A DNA stretch of 64,000 nt from Nakamurella alba. GTDB taxonomy: Bacteria; Actinomycetota; Actinomycetes; Mycobacteriales; Nakamurellaceae. The notes below the pieces were generated by a model. The model made no database searches and was not told where the DNA came from. It saw only the letters and a program-made list of their open reading frames with translations. The translations under genes and the position numbers were made by a program. How positions within the stretch are numbered: position 1 is the stretch's first letter; the number at the start of each line of letters is the position of its first letter. The DNA lies in the NCBI RefSeq assembly GCF_009707545.1, contig NZ_WLYK01000009.1, positions 310,001-374,000 on the forward strand, written 5' to 3'. Shown piece by piece: positions 16,671-26,349 of the stretch.

Positions 16671-16686
16671 TCGAACGCATGTTTGA
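16671..16686. promoter_or_regulatory. LexA box 2 (lexA autoregulation)
   Basis: TCGAAC-GCAT-GTTTGA has one mismatch to the consensus palindrome. It is about 235 bases upstream of the chosen lexA start and fits autorepression. Confidence 0.7.
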
Positions 16687-16919
16687 ATTGTGATCTTCCG
16701 ACGCCTACCGTGGGGCAGGTCGAAGGACATGTTCAGAACAAGTCAGAACAGCAGCACCCGGGAGACGGCAACACCTGGGACGGACCCGGGCGGGCCGTAC
16801 AGGCACCGCCCTCGGCCCGCCGGGCCCAGGCAACAAGCAGCAGGCAGCATCCGGAGCGGGACAGAGGGACATGCGCGACCGCAGCAGGTGCGGCCGCGGA
16901 GACGAGAGGGGACCGGCAG

Positions 16920-17723
16920 GTGGCGACGACATCACCGTCCGAGGGCGACGAGGCCCGGACGGACACGACGGCAGGCATGCCGGAGAACGGCGGGGAGAAG
17001 GTCGGCATCGAGGTGCTGGGCGGCGCGGTGGACCCGGCCGAGACCGCCGGCGAGGGTCAGCGACCGGCGACGGTCCGCGAGTTCCCCGACCTGCCGCCGC
17101 GCGGCAGCGTGCTCACCGTCCGGCAGCGGAAGATCCTGCAGGTCATCCGACAGTCGATCGAGCGCCGCGGCTATCCGCCGTCGGTCCGGGAGATCGGCGA
17201 GCTGGTCGGGCTGAAGTCGCCGTCGTCCGTGGCCCACCAGCTCGCGGTGCTGCAGCGCAAGGGTCTGCTCCGCAAGGACCCGAACCGGCCGCGCGCGGTC
17301 GACATCCGGCCGGCCGAGGACGATCCGTCGGACACCACGGCGCACCCGGAGCCGGCGTATGTGCCGGTGGTGGGTCGGATCGCGGCCGGTGGACCCATCC
17401 TGGCCGAGCAATCGGTGGAGGACGTCTTCCCGCTGCCGAAGGACCTGGTGGGCGAAGGCACGCTGTTCCTGCTCAAGGTGGTCGGCGACTCGATGATCGA
17501 GGCCGCCATCACCGACGGCGACTGGGTCGTCGTGCGGCAGCAGCCGGTGGCCGACAACGGCGAGATCGTGGCAGCGATGATCGACGGCGAGGCCACGGTG
17601 AAGACGTTCCGGCGCCGGGACGGCCACATCTGGCTCCTCCCCCACAACCCGGCGTACGAGCCGATCAACGGGGACGAGGCCGTCATCCTCGGTCGGGTCG
17701 TCGCGGTGCTGCGCAAGGTCTGA
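16920..17723 (+). CDS. lexA: SOS repressor LexA
   Basis: Repressor of the SOS regulon, inactivated by RecA-stimulated self-cleavage. 267 residues from the GTG at 16920 (agagggg ribosome site). An ATG at 16977 would give 248 residues. The N-terminal winged helix is [20 protein letters not shown] ... [20 protein letters not shown]. The cleavage site Ala-Gly is in GRIAAGGPI. The catalytic Ser is in VVGDSMIEA and the Lys in EATVKTFRR. All key residues are present. The extra N-terminal 60 residues are acidic and disordered. Divergent from the LysM gene, and followed by a strong terminator shared with tatA. Confidence 0.97.
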   Translation: MATTSPSEGDEARTDTTAGMPENGGEKVGIEVLGGAVDPAETAGEGQRPATVREFPDLPPRGSVLTVRQRKILQVIRQSIERRGYPPSVREIGELVGLKSPSSVAHQLAVLQRKGLLRKDPNRPRAVDIRPAEDDPSDTTAHPEPAYVPVVGRIAAGGPILAEQSVEDVFPLPKDLVGEGTLFLLKVVGDSMIEAAITDGDWVVVRQQPVADNGEIVAAMIDGEATVKTFRRRDGHIWLLPHNPAYEPINGDEAVILGRVVAVLRKV

Positions 17724-17773
17724 GCATCTGCCGGGGCACAGAGGTGCCCACACAGAATCACCCCCACACACAC

Positions 17774-17813
17774 AGAAGGGCCCCACCGACCGGCAGGTCG
17801 GTGGGGCCCTTCT
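17774..17813. terminator. Bidirectional terminator between lexA and tatA
   Basis: A perfect 18-bp stem (agaagggccccaccgacc and its complement) with a ggca loop. The bases agaa and ttct close the stem. It lies in the 116-base gap between two converging genes and would stop transcription in both directions. Confidence 0.85.
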
Positions 17814-17839
17814 GATGGAGCGGTCTCAGGTGAGAGGGA

Positions 17840-18142
17840 TCAGCCGGCGCGCTGCTGATCGACCGGAACGCCGTTGACCGACGTGGTCGGCTGCACCGGC
17901 TGGGCGGCCGGGGTGGCGATCTGCGCCGGCGCGGCGACCGGCGGGGCCGGCGCAGCAGTGGGGGGCGGGGTGGCAGCGCCGTTCCGGGCGGCGTCGTCGT
18001 CGTGCATCGCGCTCACCTCGGACTTGAGGATGCGCAGCGAACGACCGACACCGCGGGCGGCGTCGGGCAGCTTCTTGGCACCGAACAGGAGCACGAAGGC
18101 CGCAACGATCAGCAGCCAGTGCCACCAGGACAAACCACCCAT
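17840..18142 (-). CDS. tatA: Sec-independent (Tat) translocase subunit TatA
   Basis: Pore-forming component of the twin-arginine export pathway, 100 residues. A short N-terminal membrane helix ([16 protein letters not shown]) is followed by the hinge and the amphipathic helix [20 protein letters not shown]. The rest is an Ala/Pro-rich cytoplasmic tail. The ATG at 18142 follows a tggaggaggt ribosome site. A tatA standing apart from tatC is common in actinobacteria. TatA rather than TatB is chosen from the FGAKKLPD hinge. Confidence 0.92.
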   Translation of the reverse strand: MGGLSWWHWLLIVAAFVLLFGAKKLPDAARGVGRSLRILKSEVSAMHDDDAARNGAATPPPTAAPAPPVAAPAQIATPAAQPVQPTTSVNGVPVDQQRAG

Positions 18143-18332
18143 GACGACCTCCTCCATCCACAACCCACCGGACGAACAACCCGTGTGGGCAACGACCGCG
18201 CATCCAGCACGACCGCCGTTTCCAGACTACCTGCGGTGATCCGTGACCACCACAGGTCACCACCGGGTACCGGCTGTGATTCAGCCTGAATTCACGATGT
18301 GATTCGGTCCGGGACGGTGACCGGACTGGTGG

Positions 18333-19835
18333 TCAGGCCGGCGAGAGCGTGGTCCGGTAGTTCAGCAACTGCCCGGCGAGATCCCGGTGCACCTTCGCGG
18401 ACAGCAGAGTGCCGTCGGCGACGTGGGTCTCGGCCAGCACGGTGCCCTCGGCGTGGATCCGCGACACCAGGGACCCCTCGGTGAACGGGATCAGCGCCGT
18501 CACCTCGACCGCCGGCTCCGGCAGCGCCTGGGCGAGGATCTCGCGCAGGTGCCCGATGCCCTCGCCGGTCCGCGCCGAGACGAACACCGCGCCCGGCAAC
18601 TGGTGCCGCAGCTCCATCAACGTCGCCGGGTCGGCGTCGTCGACCTTGTTGACGACCAGGATCTCCGGCACCTTGGCGGCGTCGATCTCGGCCAGCACCT
18701 CGCGGACGGCCGAGATCTGCTCGAGCGGCCGGGCGTCCGACCCGTCGATGACGTGCAGCAGCACGTCCGCATCGGCGACCTCCTCGAGCGTGGAGCGGAA
18801 CGACTCGACCAGCTGGTGCGGGAGGTGCCGGACGAAGCCGACGGTGTCGGTGAGGGTGTACTCGCGGCCGTCCGACGTCCGGGTCCGGCGGGTCGTCGGG
18901 TCCAGCGTGGCGAACAACGCGTCCTCGACCAGCACGCCGGCGTCGGTGATCCGGTTGAGCAGGGACGACTTCCCGGCGTTGGTGTAGCCGGCGATGGCGA
19001 CCGCCGGGATCTCGTTCTGCTGCCGCCGCGCACGCTTGGTGTCCCGCACCCGGCGCATGCCGGCCAGCTCGTGCTTCAGCTGGGAGATGCGCTTGTGGAT
19101 CCGCCGACGGTCGATCTCCAGCTTCGTCTCACCGGGACCGCGGGACCCGATCCCGGCGCCGCCGGCCACCCGGCCGCCCCGCTGCCGGGACAACGCGACA
19201 CCCCAGCCGCGGAGCCGCGGCACCAGGTAGTTCAGCTGGGCCAGCTCGACCTGCGACTTGCCCTCCTTCGAACGGGCGTGCTGGGCGAAGATGTCCAGGA
19301 TCAGCGCGGTCCGGTCGACCACCTTGACCTTGAGCCGTTCCTCCAGGTTGCGCAGCTGGCCGGGCGAGAGCTCGCCGTCGCAGATCACCGTGTCGGCGCC
19401 GGTGGCGCGGACGATCTCGGACAGCTCCTCGACCTTGCCGGACCCGATGTAGGTGGCCGCGTCCGGCTGGCGGCGCCGCTGGACGACGGCCTCCAGCACG
19501 ACGGAGCCGGCGGTCTCGGCGAGCCGGGCCAGTTCGGTCATCGAGGCGTCGGCGTCGGCCGCCCCCTGGGCGCCGGTACCGGCCCAGACACCGACCAGCA
19601 CCACCCGCTCCAGCTGGAGCTTGCGGTACTCGACCTCGGTGACATCGGTCAGTTCGGTGGAGAGCCCGGCCACGCGGCGGAGCGAGACGCGGTCGGCGAG
19701 GTCCTGGTCGCCGCGACTGCCGGCGTACGGCCCGCCGTCGGTGCGGTACTGCCCGGTGCTCTGCTCGTCCTGCCAGGAGCCCTGCTCGTCCAGGTCCGGC
19801 GCGGCAGCGATCGGGTCGTGTTCGTGAATACTCAT
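18333..19835 (-). CDS. hflX: Ribosome-associated GTPase HflX
   Basis: A GTPase that rescues or splits stalled 70S ribosomes under stress. 500 residues from the ATG at 19835. The N-terminal HflX domain contains AATYIGSGKVEEL and the glycine-rich linker RQRGGRVAGGAGIGSRGPGE. The G-domain has GYTNAGKSS near residue 282, TTRRTR (switch I), DTVGF and NKVD. An Arg-rich helical linker separates them. The open frame continues upstream through a repeat array whose 25-base period is not a multiple of three, so those codons are not coding. The array lies directly in front of the gene. Confidence 0.96.
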   Translation of the reverse strand: MSIHEHDPIAAAPDLDEQGSWQDEQSTGQYRTDGGPYAGSRGDQDLADRVSLRRVAGLSTELTDVTEVEYRKLQLERVVLVGVWAGTGAQGAADADASMTELARLAETAGSVVLEAVVQRRRQPDAATYIGSGKVEELSEIVRATGADTVICDGELSPGQLRNLEERLKVKVVDRTALILDIFAQHARSKEGKSQVELAQLNYLVPRLRGWGVALSRQRGGRVAGGAGIGSRGPGETKLEIDRRRIHKRISQLKHELAGMRRVRDTKRARRQQNEIPAVAIAGYTNAGKSSLLNRITDAGVLVEDALFATLDPTTRRTRTSDGREYTLTDTVGFVRHLPHQLVESFRSTLEEVADADVLLHVIDGSDARPLEQISAVREVLAEIDAAKVPEILVVNKVDDADPATLMELRHQLPGAVFVSARTGEGIGHLREILAQALPEPAVEVTALIPFTEGSLVSRIHAEGTVLAETHVADGTLLSAKVHRDLAGQLLNYRTTLSPA

Positions 19836-19882
19836 ATGGCTACCAGGGTGCCTCAGCGCCACCCGTCCGGCCACCTCTTTAA

Positions 19883-20122
19883 GCCGAAGGCGCATGTGGG
19901 CACTGTCGCCGAAGGCGCATGTGGGCACTGTGCCGCAGGCGCAGAGGAGCACCGCGCCGATGGCGCAGATCGAGCACTGCGCCGAAGGCGCATGTGGGCA
20001 CTGTCGCCGAAGGCGCAGATCGGGCACTGTCGCCGGAGGCGCAGATCGGGCGCTGTCGCCGGAGGCGCAGAGGAGCACTGTCGCCGAAGGCACGGATCGG
20101 GTACCGCCGCCGCGGGCGCGGA
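19883..20122. repeat. Array of about nine imperfect 25-bp tandem repeats
   Basis: The unit is ccgaaggcgcatgtgggcac followed by tgtcg, with variants at the gaa (gca, gat, gga) and at atgtggg (agagga, agatcgg). Most units carry cgcc-gaa-ggcg, a 4-bp stem with a three-base loop, so the transcript could fold as a row of small hairpins. Unit lengths of 24-26 bases argue against coding. It fills nearly the whole gap between the helix-turn-helix regulator stop and the hflX start, both on the minus strand. Confidence 0.8.
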
Positions 20123-20129
20123 CCGCGCG

Positions 20130-20699
20130 TCAGCTGGGTTCGGGGTAGACCGCTACGAAGACGGAGCAGGGATCGCCGTCCCCGTCCGGCTCCTTGCGGG
20201 CGTACTCGTCGAGCAGGGTCCAGAGCCGGTGGCGGAACTCGGCCAGGTCGTCGGGATCGAGTTTCAGTCCGAGGCGGGTGGTGTCGACGGTGTGGGCCGG
20301 GACCTCGGACACCTCCTCGAAGAAGGTGCGCAGGATGGTGTTCCCACCGGCGGCCGACTCCCCCGTCCCGGCCAGGTCGAGCTGCCAGGACTTGCCGGTG
20401 GCGCGGTAGGGCACCTCGCGGGATCCGCGGGGACCGCTGCGGGGGTCGCCGGCCTGCAGGAACCCGGCGTTGACCAGGGTCCGGACGTGGTGCAGGACGG
20501 TGGCCGGGTCACGGTGCAGCCGGTCGGCGATGGCCTTGTTGGTGAGCGGCTCGTACCGGCACATCCGCAGGATCCGCAGCCGCATCACGCTGGCCAGCGC
20601 GCGGCGCTCGGCATCGGTCGGCGGGCGGCGGGCGGCCGGATCGCCGCTCGTGGCATCGGCGCCCCGGTCCGTCCCGGGCTCCCGGGCGGGTGAGGACAT
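20130..20699 (-). CDS. Winged helix-turn-helix (ArsR-like) transcriptional regulator
   Basis: 189 residues. The DNA-binding domain spans about residues 30-100: ASVMRLRILRMCRYEPLTNK then AIADRLHRDPATVLHHVRTL (recognition helix) and a GFLQAGDPRSGPRG wing. The C-terminal half is helical and matches actinobacterial ArsR-like proteins that sit next to MFS transporters. The ATG at 20699 has a gaagg ribosome site. Divergent from the broken MFS gene with about 55 bases between them, so it probably controls that gene and itself. The effector is unknown. Confidence 0.85.
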   Translation of the reverse strand: MSSPAREPGTDRGADATSGDPAARRPPTDAERRALASVMRLRILRMCRYEPLTNKAIADRLHRDPATVLHHVRTLVNAGFLQAGDPRSGPRGSREVPYRATGKSWQLDLAGTGESAAGGNTILRTFFEEVSEVPAHTVDTTRLGLKLDPDDLAEFRHRLWTLLDEYARKEPDGDGDPCSVFVAVYPEPS

Positions 20700-20754
20700 G
20701 CCTTCAGCGTAGCCCGGTGGGCGCGTTGACCGATTGACATCTCCCAATGAGTCG

Positions 20755-22275
20755 GTGCACGCTGTGCCGGTGACCCACACCCCACCGCCGCACCCGGAGG
20801 TCGCACCGTCGGGCGGGCAGGGCGGGCAGGGCCGGAGCCTGTGGCACCACGCGGACTTCCGCCGGCTGTGGGCCGGCGACACGGCCAGCCAGCTCGGGGT
20901 GGCACTGGGTGCGTTGGCGATCCCCTACCTCGCCGTCACCGTGCTGCACGCGAACGAGTTCCAGATGGGGCTGCTGGCCACACTCGGCGGACTGGGGTTC
21001 CTGATCATCGGGTTGCCGGCGGGCGCGATCGTCGACCGGTACGCCAAGCGCAGCATCATGCTGCTGGTCGATCTGCTGCGCGCCCTGCTGCTGCTGTCGC
21101 TGCCGGTCGCCGGCTGGCTGGGGCTGCTCGGCATCGTCCAGGTGATGGTCGTCGCGACCGCGATCGGCATGTCGACGGTGTTCTTCGACGTGTCCTACCA
21201 GTCCTACCTCCCGCTGCTGGTGCACCGCGACCATGTGGTGGAGGGCAACGCGAAACTGCAGGCGAGCCAGTCGGTGTCGATGGCTGCTGGGCCGGCGATC
21301 GGGGGCCTGGTGCTGACCTGGCTCGGCGCACTGCCGGTGATCGGGGTGAATGCCGTCGGCTACCTGCTGTCGGCGGTCGGGCTGTCCCGGATCCGGCACC
21401 GGGAGACCCCGGCGCCGCGCGCGCACCGACGACCGATGCGGGTGGAGATCGCCGAAGGACTGCGCTTCATCGTCCGACATCCGTTGCTGCGGCGACTGAT
21501 CGCCTGCACCGGGCTGGGCAATCTCGCGGGCGCCGCGATCGGCGCGCTGATCGTGCTGTACCAGGTCCGGGACCTTCACCTGTCGGCCCTGACGATCGGC
21601 ATCGTCGATTCGGCCGCGGCCGTCGGCGGTCTGTTCGGCGCGCTGATCACCACACGGCTCGCCCGCCGGATCGGCGAGGGCGCGGCGATCACGGTGACCG
21701 CGGCGGCGATGTTGGTGTGCTAGTTCACCTCCCCGCTCGCGTCCGTGCTCCCGGCCGTGCCCACGTTCGTCGTCGGCGGCTTCCTGGTGAGTGCCGCGGT
21801 GGTCGCCTACAACGTCGCGACAGTCAGCTTCCGGCAACGGTTGTGCCCACCGGAGCTGCTGGGTCGGATGAACGCCTCGGCGAGATTCCTGGTCTGGGGC
21901 ACCATCCCGGTGGGCGCGTTCCTCGGTGGTGCGCTGGCCGGTGCGATCGGGACCACGGCGACGCTCTGGGTGGCCGCGGCCTTCGGCCTGCTCGCGTTCG
22001 TCCCGGTGTGCACCCCGAAATTGTGGCGCCTGCGTCAGTTGTCGGAGCCGGAGCAGTTCACACCTGATGCATCGACGACGTCGGCGCCGGGCCCGGCGGC
22101 ACCGGCATCGTCGGCCCCGATCGGGACCACCGGCGGCAACGACGCCCCGGCGCCGACAGCGGGCACCACCGCACCCGGCCCGATGCTGACCACCGAGCCG
22201 GCCACCGCCCGCGTCACCGGAACCGGCTCTTCCGCAACTGCCGACGGCACCGGCGAGCAGCCGCCCGGCCGGTGA
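20755..22275 (+). pseudogene. MFS transporter interrupted by one in-frame TAG
   Basis: A major facilitator superfamily exporter of about 500 codons. The first 320 or so codons give eight or nine membrane helices and the loop GAIVDRYAKRS. The frame then stops at TAG 21721-21723, after AAAMLVC. It resumes in the same frame without any shift (FTSPLASVLPAVPTFVVGGF ... LGRMNASARFLVWGTIPVGA), completing a normal MFS C-terminal half and a Thr/Pro tail to 22275. The TAG most likely replaces a TGG tryptophan codon. The start is uncertain (TTG 20734, GTG 20755 or 20770). Confidence 0.85.
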
Positions 22276-22407
22276 TCAACGCGGCCGGTCACCGGACATG
22301 ACCGGCGTCAGTAGAGCACCGGCGTCAGAACAGGATCGGCGTCGGAACCGTGGTCCGGTCCCTCCGACGCGAGTGCGGAACCGGGCTCGTGAGCACCCCG
22401 CACGAGG

Positions 22408-23319
22408 TCAGAACTGCAGGACGCCGGTCGCCACCAGCACGGCCGGGCCGGTGAGCACGGACTCCGGGAAGACCCGGCCGTCGCCGGTCGCCAGGTCGAC
22501 CCGGACCTGACCGCCGGGGACGTGGACGTCGACGGTGCCGCTGGTCCGTCCCAGTGCGGCCAGCCGGGCCGCGGCGACCGCGACCGTGCCGGTCCCGCAC
22601 GAACGTGTCTCCCCCACCCCCCGCTCGTGCACGCGCATCCGGACGCCCTCGACGCCGTCGGGACCGGCCGCGGCGGGCACGACGATCTCGACGTTCACCC
22701 CGGCCGGGAACACCGCCGGGTCGAACACCGGGCCACGGGTGAGGTCCAGTTCGCCCAGATCGCCGGCAGTGCCGTCGACGAAGCAGGCCAGGTGCGGATT
22801 GCCGACATCAACCGCCCGCCCGCTCCAGTGCCGGCCGGCCAGGTCGGTCCAGCTCTCCGGACCGAGGGTGACCGGTCCCATGCCGATGCTGACCTCGCCG
22901 AAGGTCCCCGGTTCCGGCACGACGGCGGAGCGGACGCCGCCCCGGGTGCCGAACTCGAAGGCGCCGGGCGCCTCCCAGCCGCGGTGCACCAGGTACCGGG
23001 CGAAGACCCGGGCGCCGTTGCCGCACATCTCGGCGAGGGAGCCGTCGGCGTTGCGGTAGTCCATGAACCACCGGGCCCCGTCCGCGACGGCGTCACCGGA
23101 GGCGGGCACGACCCGGATCACGCCGTCCGCCCCGATCCCGGCGCGGCGGTCACAGATCGACCGGACGAGTTCCTCGTCCAGGGTCAGCCGGTCCTCCGGA
23201 TCGGGGATCAGCACGAAGTCGTTCTCGGTGCCGTGGCCCTTGGTGAACGCGATCCCGGCCACCCCGGCGTCGGCCGGCCCGCCGTCCGCGGACGCAGCCC
23301 ACTGCTCGGTCACGGTCAC
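22408..23319 (-). CDS. dapF: Diaminopimelate epimerase
   Basis: Converts LL- to meso-diaminopimelate for lysine and peptidoglycan synthesis, in the cytoplasm. 303 residues. Both catalytic cysteines are present, in EMCGNGARVFARYLV and in TRSCGTGTVAVAAARLA. The FTKGHGTENDFVLI opening and DVGNPHLACFVD are also family-specific. A GTG start at 23319 lies 31 bases after the miaA stop, so miaA-dapF is an operon, as in many actinobacteria (miaB-miaA-dapF-hflX region). Confidence 0.97.
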   Translation of the reverse strand: MTVTEQWAASADGGPADAGVAGIAFTKGHGTENDFVLIPDPEDRLTLDEELVRSICDRRAGIGADGVIRVVPASGDAVADGARWFMDYRNADGSLAEMCGNGARVFARYLVHRGWEAPGAFEFGTRGGVRSAVVPEPGTFGEVSIGMGPVTLGPESWTDLAGRHWSGRAVDVGNPHLACFVDGTAGDLGELDLTRGPVFDPAVFPAGVNVEIVVPAAAGPDGVEGVRMRVHERGVGETRSCGTGTVAVAAARLAALGRTSGTVDVHVPGGQVRVDLATGDGRVFPESVLTGPAVLVATGVLQF

Positions 23320-23350
23320 CCCGCCAGGATATCGAGCACAGGACCGCCGA

Positions 23351-24292
23351 TCACGCGGCGCCGGACCGGAGCAGGCCGAGCACGTCGCCGGCGGTCGCGC
23401 TGCCCGGGGTGTACCGGTGCCAGCGGGAATCCCGGCCGAACCAGGACCGCTGTCGCCGGACGAAGCGCCGGGTGCCGGCGGCGGTCGCGTCGATCGCCGC
23501 CTCCATCGTCATGGCGCCGTCGATGACGTCCAGCATCTGCCGGTAGCCCAGGGCCCGGGACGCGGTGAGCCCGGTCCGCAGCCCGACGGCGTCCAGCCGG
23601 ACCACCTCGTCGAGCAGCCCGAGGTCGACCATCTGCCGGACCCGCCGGCCGATCCGCTCGTCCAGCTCCGCGGTCGGCCGGTCCAGCAGCACCATCAGCG
23701 CGCCGTACCGCGGCGCGCCCGGCCGGGGCAGCACCGCGGTGAACGGCCGGCCGGTCACCTGCACCACCTCCAGCGCCCGCACCAACCGCCGGCCGTTACC
23801 CGGGTCGATCGCCGCCGCGGCCGCCGGGTCGAGGGCGGCAAGCCGGTGGTGCAACTCGGCCGGACCGACCGCGGCCAACTCGGCCTCCAGCGCGGCGCGG
23901 ACGGCGGGGTCGGTCCCCGGGAACTCGATCTCGTCGATCACGGCGCCGATGTAGAGGCCGGACCCGCCGACCAGTACCGGTGTGCGGCCGCGGCCGAGGA
24001 TCTCCTCGATCGCGGTGCGGGCCTGCTGCTGGTACGTGGCGACACTGGCCGGTTCGGTGACGTCCAGGACGTCGAGCAGGTGGTGCGGGAGACCGCGCCG
24101 CTCGGCGACCGGCAGTTTGGCGGTGCCGATGTCCATCCCCCGGTAGAGCTGCATGGAATCGGCGTTGACGACCTCGCCGTCGAGCGCCTCGGCCAGGTCC
24201 AGGGCCAGGTCGGACTTGCCGGTGGCGGTGGGCCCGCCGATCACCACCGGCCGCAGCAGCGCAGGGCGGTGGTCGGCCGCGGGGTCGGTCAC
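23351..24292 (-). CDS. miaA: tRNA dimethylallyltransferase
   Basis: Adds a dimethylallyl group to A37 of tRNAs reading UNN codons. 313 residues. The P-loop is GPTATGKSDLA near residues 20-30, the next conserved motif is VNADSMQLYRGMDIGTAKL, and the tRNA-contact block is ALGYRQ. The C-terminus has the typical RRQRSWFGRD segment. Its product is the substrate of MiaB, encoded 2.5 kb away at 26839-28362. Start GTG at 24292. Confidence 0.97.
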   Translation of the reverse strand: MTDPAADHRPALLRPVVIGGPTATGKSDLALDLAEALDGEVVNADSMQLYRGMDIGTAKLPVAERRGLPHHLLDVLDVTEPASVATYQQQARTAIEEILGRGRTPVLVGGSGLYIGAVIDEIEFPGTDPAVRAALEAELAAVGPAELHHRLAALDPAAAAAIDPGNGRRLVRALEVVQVTGRPFTAVLPRPGAPRYGALMVLLDRPTAELDERIGRRVRQMVDLGLLDEVVRLDAVGLRTGLTASRALGYRQMLDVIDGAMTMEAAIDATAAGTRRFVRRQRSWFGRDSRWHRYTPGSATAGDVLGLLRSGAA

Positions 24293-24488
24293 GGGTGCAG
24301 GCTAACCTCCCTGGCGGGTCCGGCACCGCGGACGCCGGATCCTCGTCGATCCGGCGAACCCGCTGGTGAACCGGCACCCACTGCGGGCACACTGGGACCG
24401 ATCGCCGGGACATGTGGCCCGTCGCACACTGGGGCACCGTGGGTGCCGGGAGCAGATGCTCCCTCGAGCAGCAGAGAGGCCCGCACCG

Positions 24489-26315
24489 ATGACAGAGGAC
24501 ATGTCCGCCCGCACCGCCGACGACACGCCCGACGACACCGCTCCCGCCGAGGTCGCAGCGGCACCGGAGGTCGCCCCGACCCAGGTCACGGAGCCGGCTG
24601 GGCCCACCGGGACAGCCGGCGAGCCGGGCAACGGCGAGGCACCCGAGGCCGGATCCGCGGTGCAGGATCCCGAGGCCGGTGCGGAGTCACCCGCAGATGT
24701 CACCGCTGACGCCCTTGCTGCAGAGGCCCCGGCCACGGAGGCGCCTGCCGCCGAAGCACCGGTCACAGACGTTCCCGCCACGGAGGCACCGGCTGCGGAG
24801 GTGCCCGCGACGGAGGCCCCGGCTGCCGACCCGGCACCGGCCTCCGACGCAGCACCGGCCGGCGCACCCGGGGCCGAATCCCCCGCCTCCGAAGCCCCCG
24901 CCGTCGACACGGCTGCTCCTGAGGTCCCCACCACCGACTCTGCTGCAGCACCGGCGGCCACCCCCGGCGCGCCGGGCGGCCGGTCCCGGGGCAGCCGCGG
25001 TCGCCCGGGCCGTCCGGGTGCCCCCGGCGCCCGTCCGGGCCGCCCCGGTGGTCCCGGCGCCGGCCCGGCCCACCCGCCGGTCACCGTGGAACCGGTGGTC
25101 GAGCCGACCGATCCGCACAAGTGGGGCCGGATCGACGAGGAGGGCGGCGTCTTCGTCTACTCGACCTCCGGCGAGCGCTCCATCGGCAGCTGGCAGGCCG
25201 GTGACGTCGAGGCCGGGCTGGCGCACTTCGGCCGCCGGTTCGACGACCTGGTCACCGAGATCGCGCTGCTGGAGACCCGGCTCGCGTCCGGTTCCGGCGA
25301 CCCGAAGGCCGCCCGCACCCATGCGGTCGAGCTCCGCGAATCGCTGGACTCGCTGGCCGCCATCGGCGACTTCGACTCCGCCGCGGCCCGGCTGGAGATC
25401 GTCATCGGTGCCGCCGACGCGGCGATCGCCGGCGCCGGCCAGGCCCGCGCCGCCGCCCGGGCCCGCGCGGTGGCGGCCAAGGAAGCCCTCTGCGACGAGG
25501 CCGAGCAGCTGGCCGAGTCGACCGCCTGGAAGGCCACCGGCGACCGGCTCAAGCAGATCGTCGAGGAGTGGCGGACCATCCACGGCATCGACCGCAAGAC
25601 CGACGACGCGCTGTGGAAGCGGTTCGCCAAGGCGCGGGACACCTTCACCCGGCGCCGGGGCTCGCACTTCGCCGACCTGGACAAGCAGCGCGGAGCGGCC
25701 AAGGAGGCCAAGGAGAAGCTGATCGCGCGGGCCGAGGAGCTGAGCTCCTCGACCGACTGGGGTCGCACTGCCGGCGAGTACCGCACGCTGATGGAGGAGT
25801 GGAAGGCCTCGGGCCGCGCCCCCCGGGACGTCGAGGACGAACTCTGGACCCGTTTCCGCGCCGCCCAGGAGGGGTTCTTCTCGCACCGCAACCAGACGTT
25901 CTCCGAACGCGACGCCGAGTTCGAGACCAACGCCGCCGCGAAGGAGAAGCTGCTCGCCGAGGCCGAGACCATCGACCCGGACAAGGGACTGGACGCAGCC
26001 CGGTCCGCGCTGCGGTCGATCCAGGAGCGCTGGGAGGCCGCCGGGAAGGTGCCGCGCGAGCGGATCCGGGAGTTCGACCAGCGGCTGCGCGCGATCGAGG
26101 AGCGGGTCAGGCGCGCCGAGGACTCGCACTGGCGGCGCACCGACCCGGAGACCGCGGCCCGGATCGAGCAGTTCCGGTCGCGGGCCGAGTCCTTCCGGAC
26201 CCAGGCCGCCAAGGCCAGGGCCGCCGGGGACGAGCGCCGCGCGAAGCAGGCCGACGCGCAGGCGGTGCAGTGGGAGGAATGGCTGTCCGCCGCCCAGGGC
26301 GCCGTCGAGAGCTGA
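24489..26315 (+). CDS. DUF349 domain protein with long Ala/Pro/Glu-rich N-terminus
   Basis: 608 residues. Residues 1 to about 200 are a low-complexity Ala/Pro/Glu/Thr tract made of imperfect TEAPAAEAP repeats, followed by GRSRGSRGRPGRPGAPGARP. From about 210, a short globular entry (PHKWGRIDEEGGVFVYSTSG) leads to several helical DUF349 repeats, each with W-x-x-x(T/A)GRxxx-LxxEWK-type helices and RFRxAxDxF. The function of DUF349 is not established. The ATG at 24489 has an agagagg ribosome site; MSARTADD at 24501 is an alternative. Confidence 0.85.
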   Translation: MTEDMSARTADDTPDDTAPAEVAAAPEVAPTQVTEPAGPTGTAGEPGNGEAPEAGSAVQDPEAGAESPADVTADALAAEAPATEAPAAEAPVTDVPATEAPAAEVPATEAPAADPAPASDAAPAGAPGAESPASEAPAVDTAAPEVPTTDSAAAPAATPGAPGGRSRGSRGRPGRPGAPGARPGRPGGPGAGPAHPPVTVEPVVEPTDPHKWGRIDEEGGVFVYSTSGERSIGSWQAGDVEAGLAHFGRRFDDLVTEIALLETRLASGSGDPKAARTHAVELRESLDSLAAIGDFDSAAARLEIVIGAADAAIAGAGQARAAARARAVAAKEALCDEAEQLAESTAWKATGDRLKQIVEEWRTIHGIDRKTDDALWKRFAKARDTFTRRRGSHFADLDKQRGAAKEAKEKLIARAEELSSSTDWGRTAGEYRTLMEEWKASGRAPRDVEDELWTRFRAAQEGFFSHRNQTFSERDAEFETNAAAKEKLLAEAETIDPDKGLDAARSALRSIQERWEAAGKVPRERIREFDQRLRAIEERVRRAEDSHWRRTDPETAARIEQFRSRAESFRTQAAKARAAGDERRAKQADAQAVQWEEWLSAAQGAVES

Positions 26316-26349
26316 GGACCCACTGACGCACCAGGGCCGGGTCCACCAA

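Larger units (their letters stand above)
16490..16919. other. Divergent control region between the LysM gene and lexA
   Basis: 430 bases with at least two LexA-like boxes near the LysM side and a long lexA leader. No small gene with a ribosome site is seen. Confidence 0.5.

Noticed and set aside
16719..16736. Third LexA box (tcgaaggacatgttcag)
   Set aside because: The spacing is five rather than four and the right arm is incomplete.
15759..16919. Long N-terminal extension of LexA
   Set aside because: The frame is open but has shadow composition and crosses the LysM gene and LexA boxes. The GTG at 16920 has a ribosome site.
19883..20122. CRISPR array
   Set aside because: Units are contiguous and degenerate, with no unique spacers of constant length and no cas genes nearby.
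21721..21723. Pyrrolysine or programmed readthrough of the MFS stop
   Set aside because: No pyl genes or readthrough signal are visible, and TGG to TAG mutation is the simplest explanation. Kept only as an alternative.
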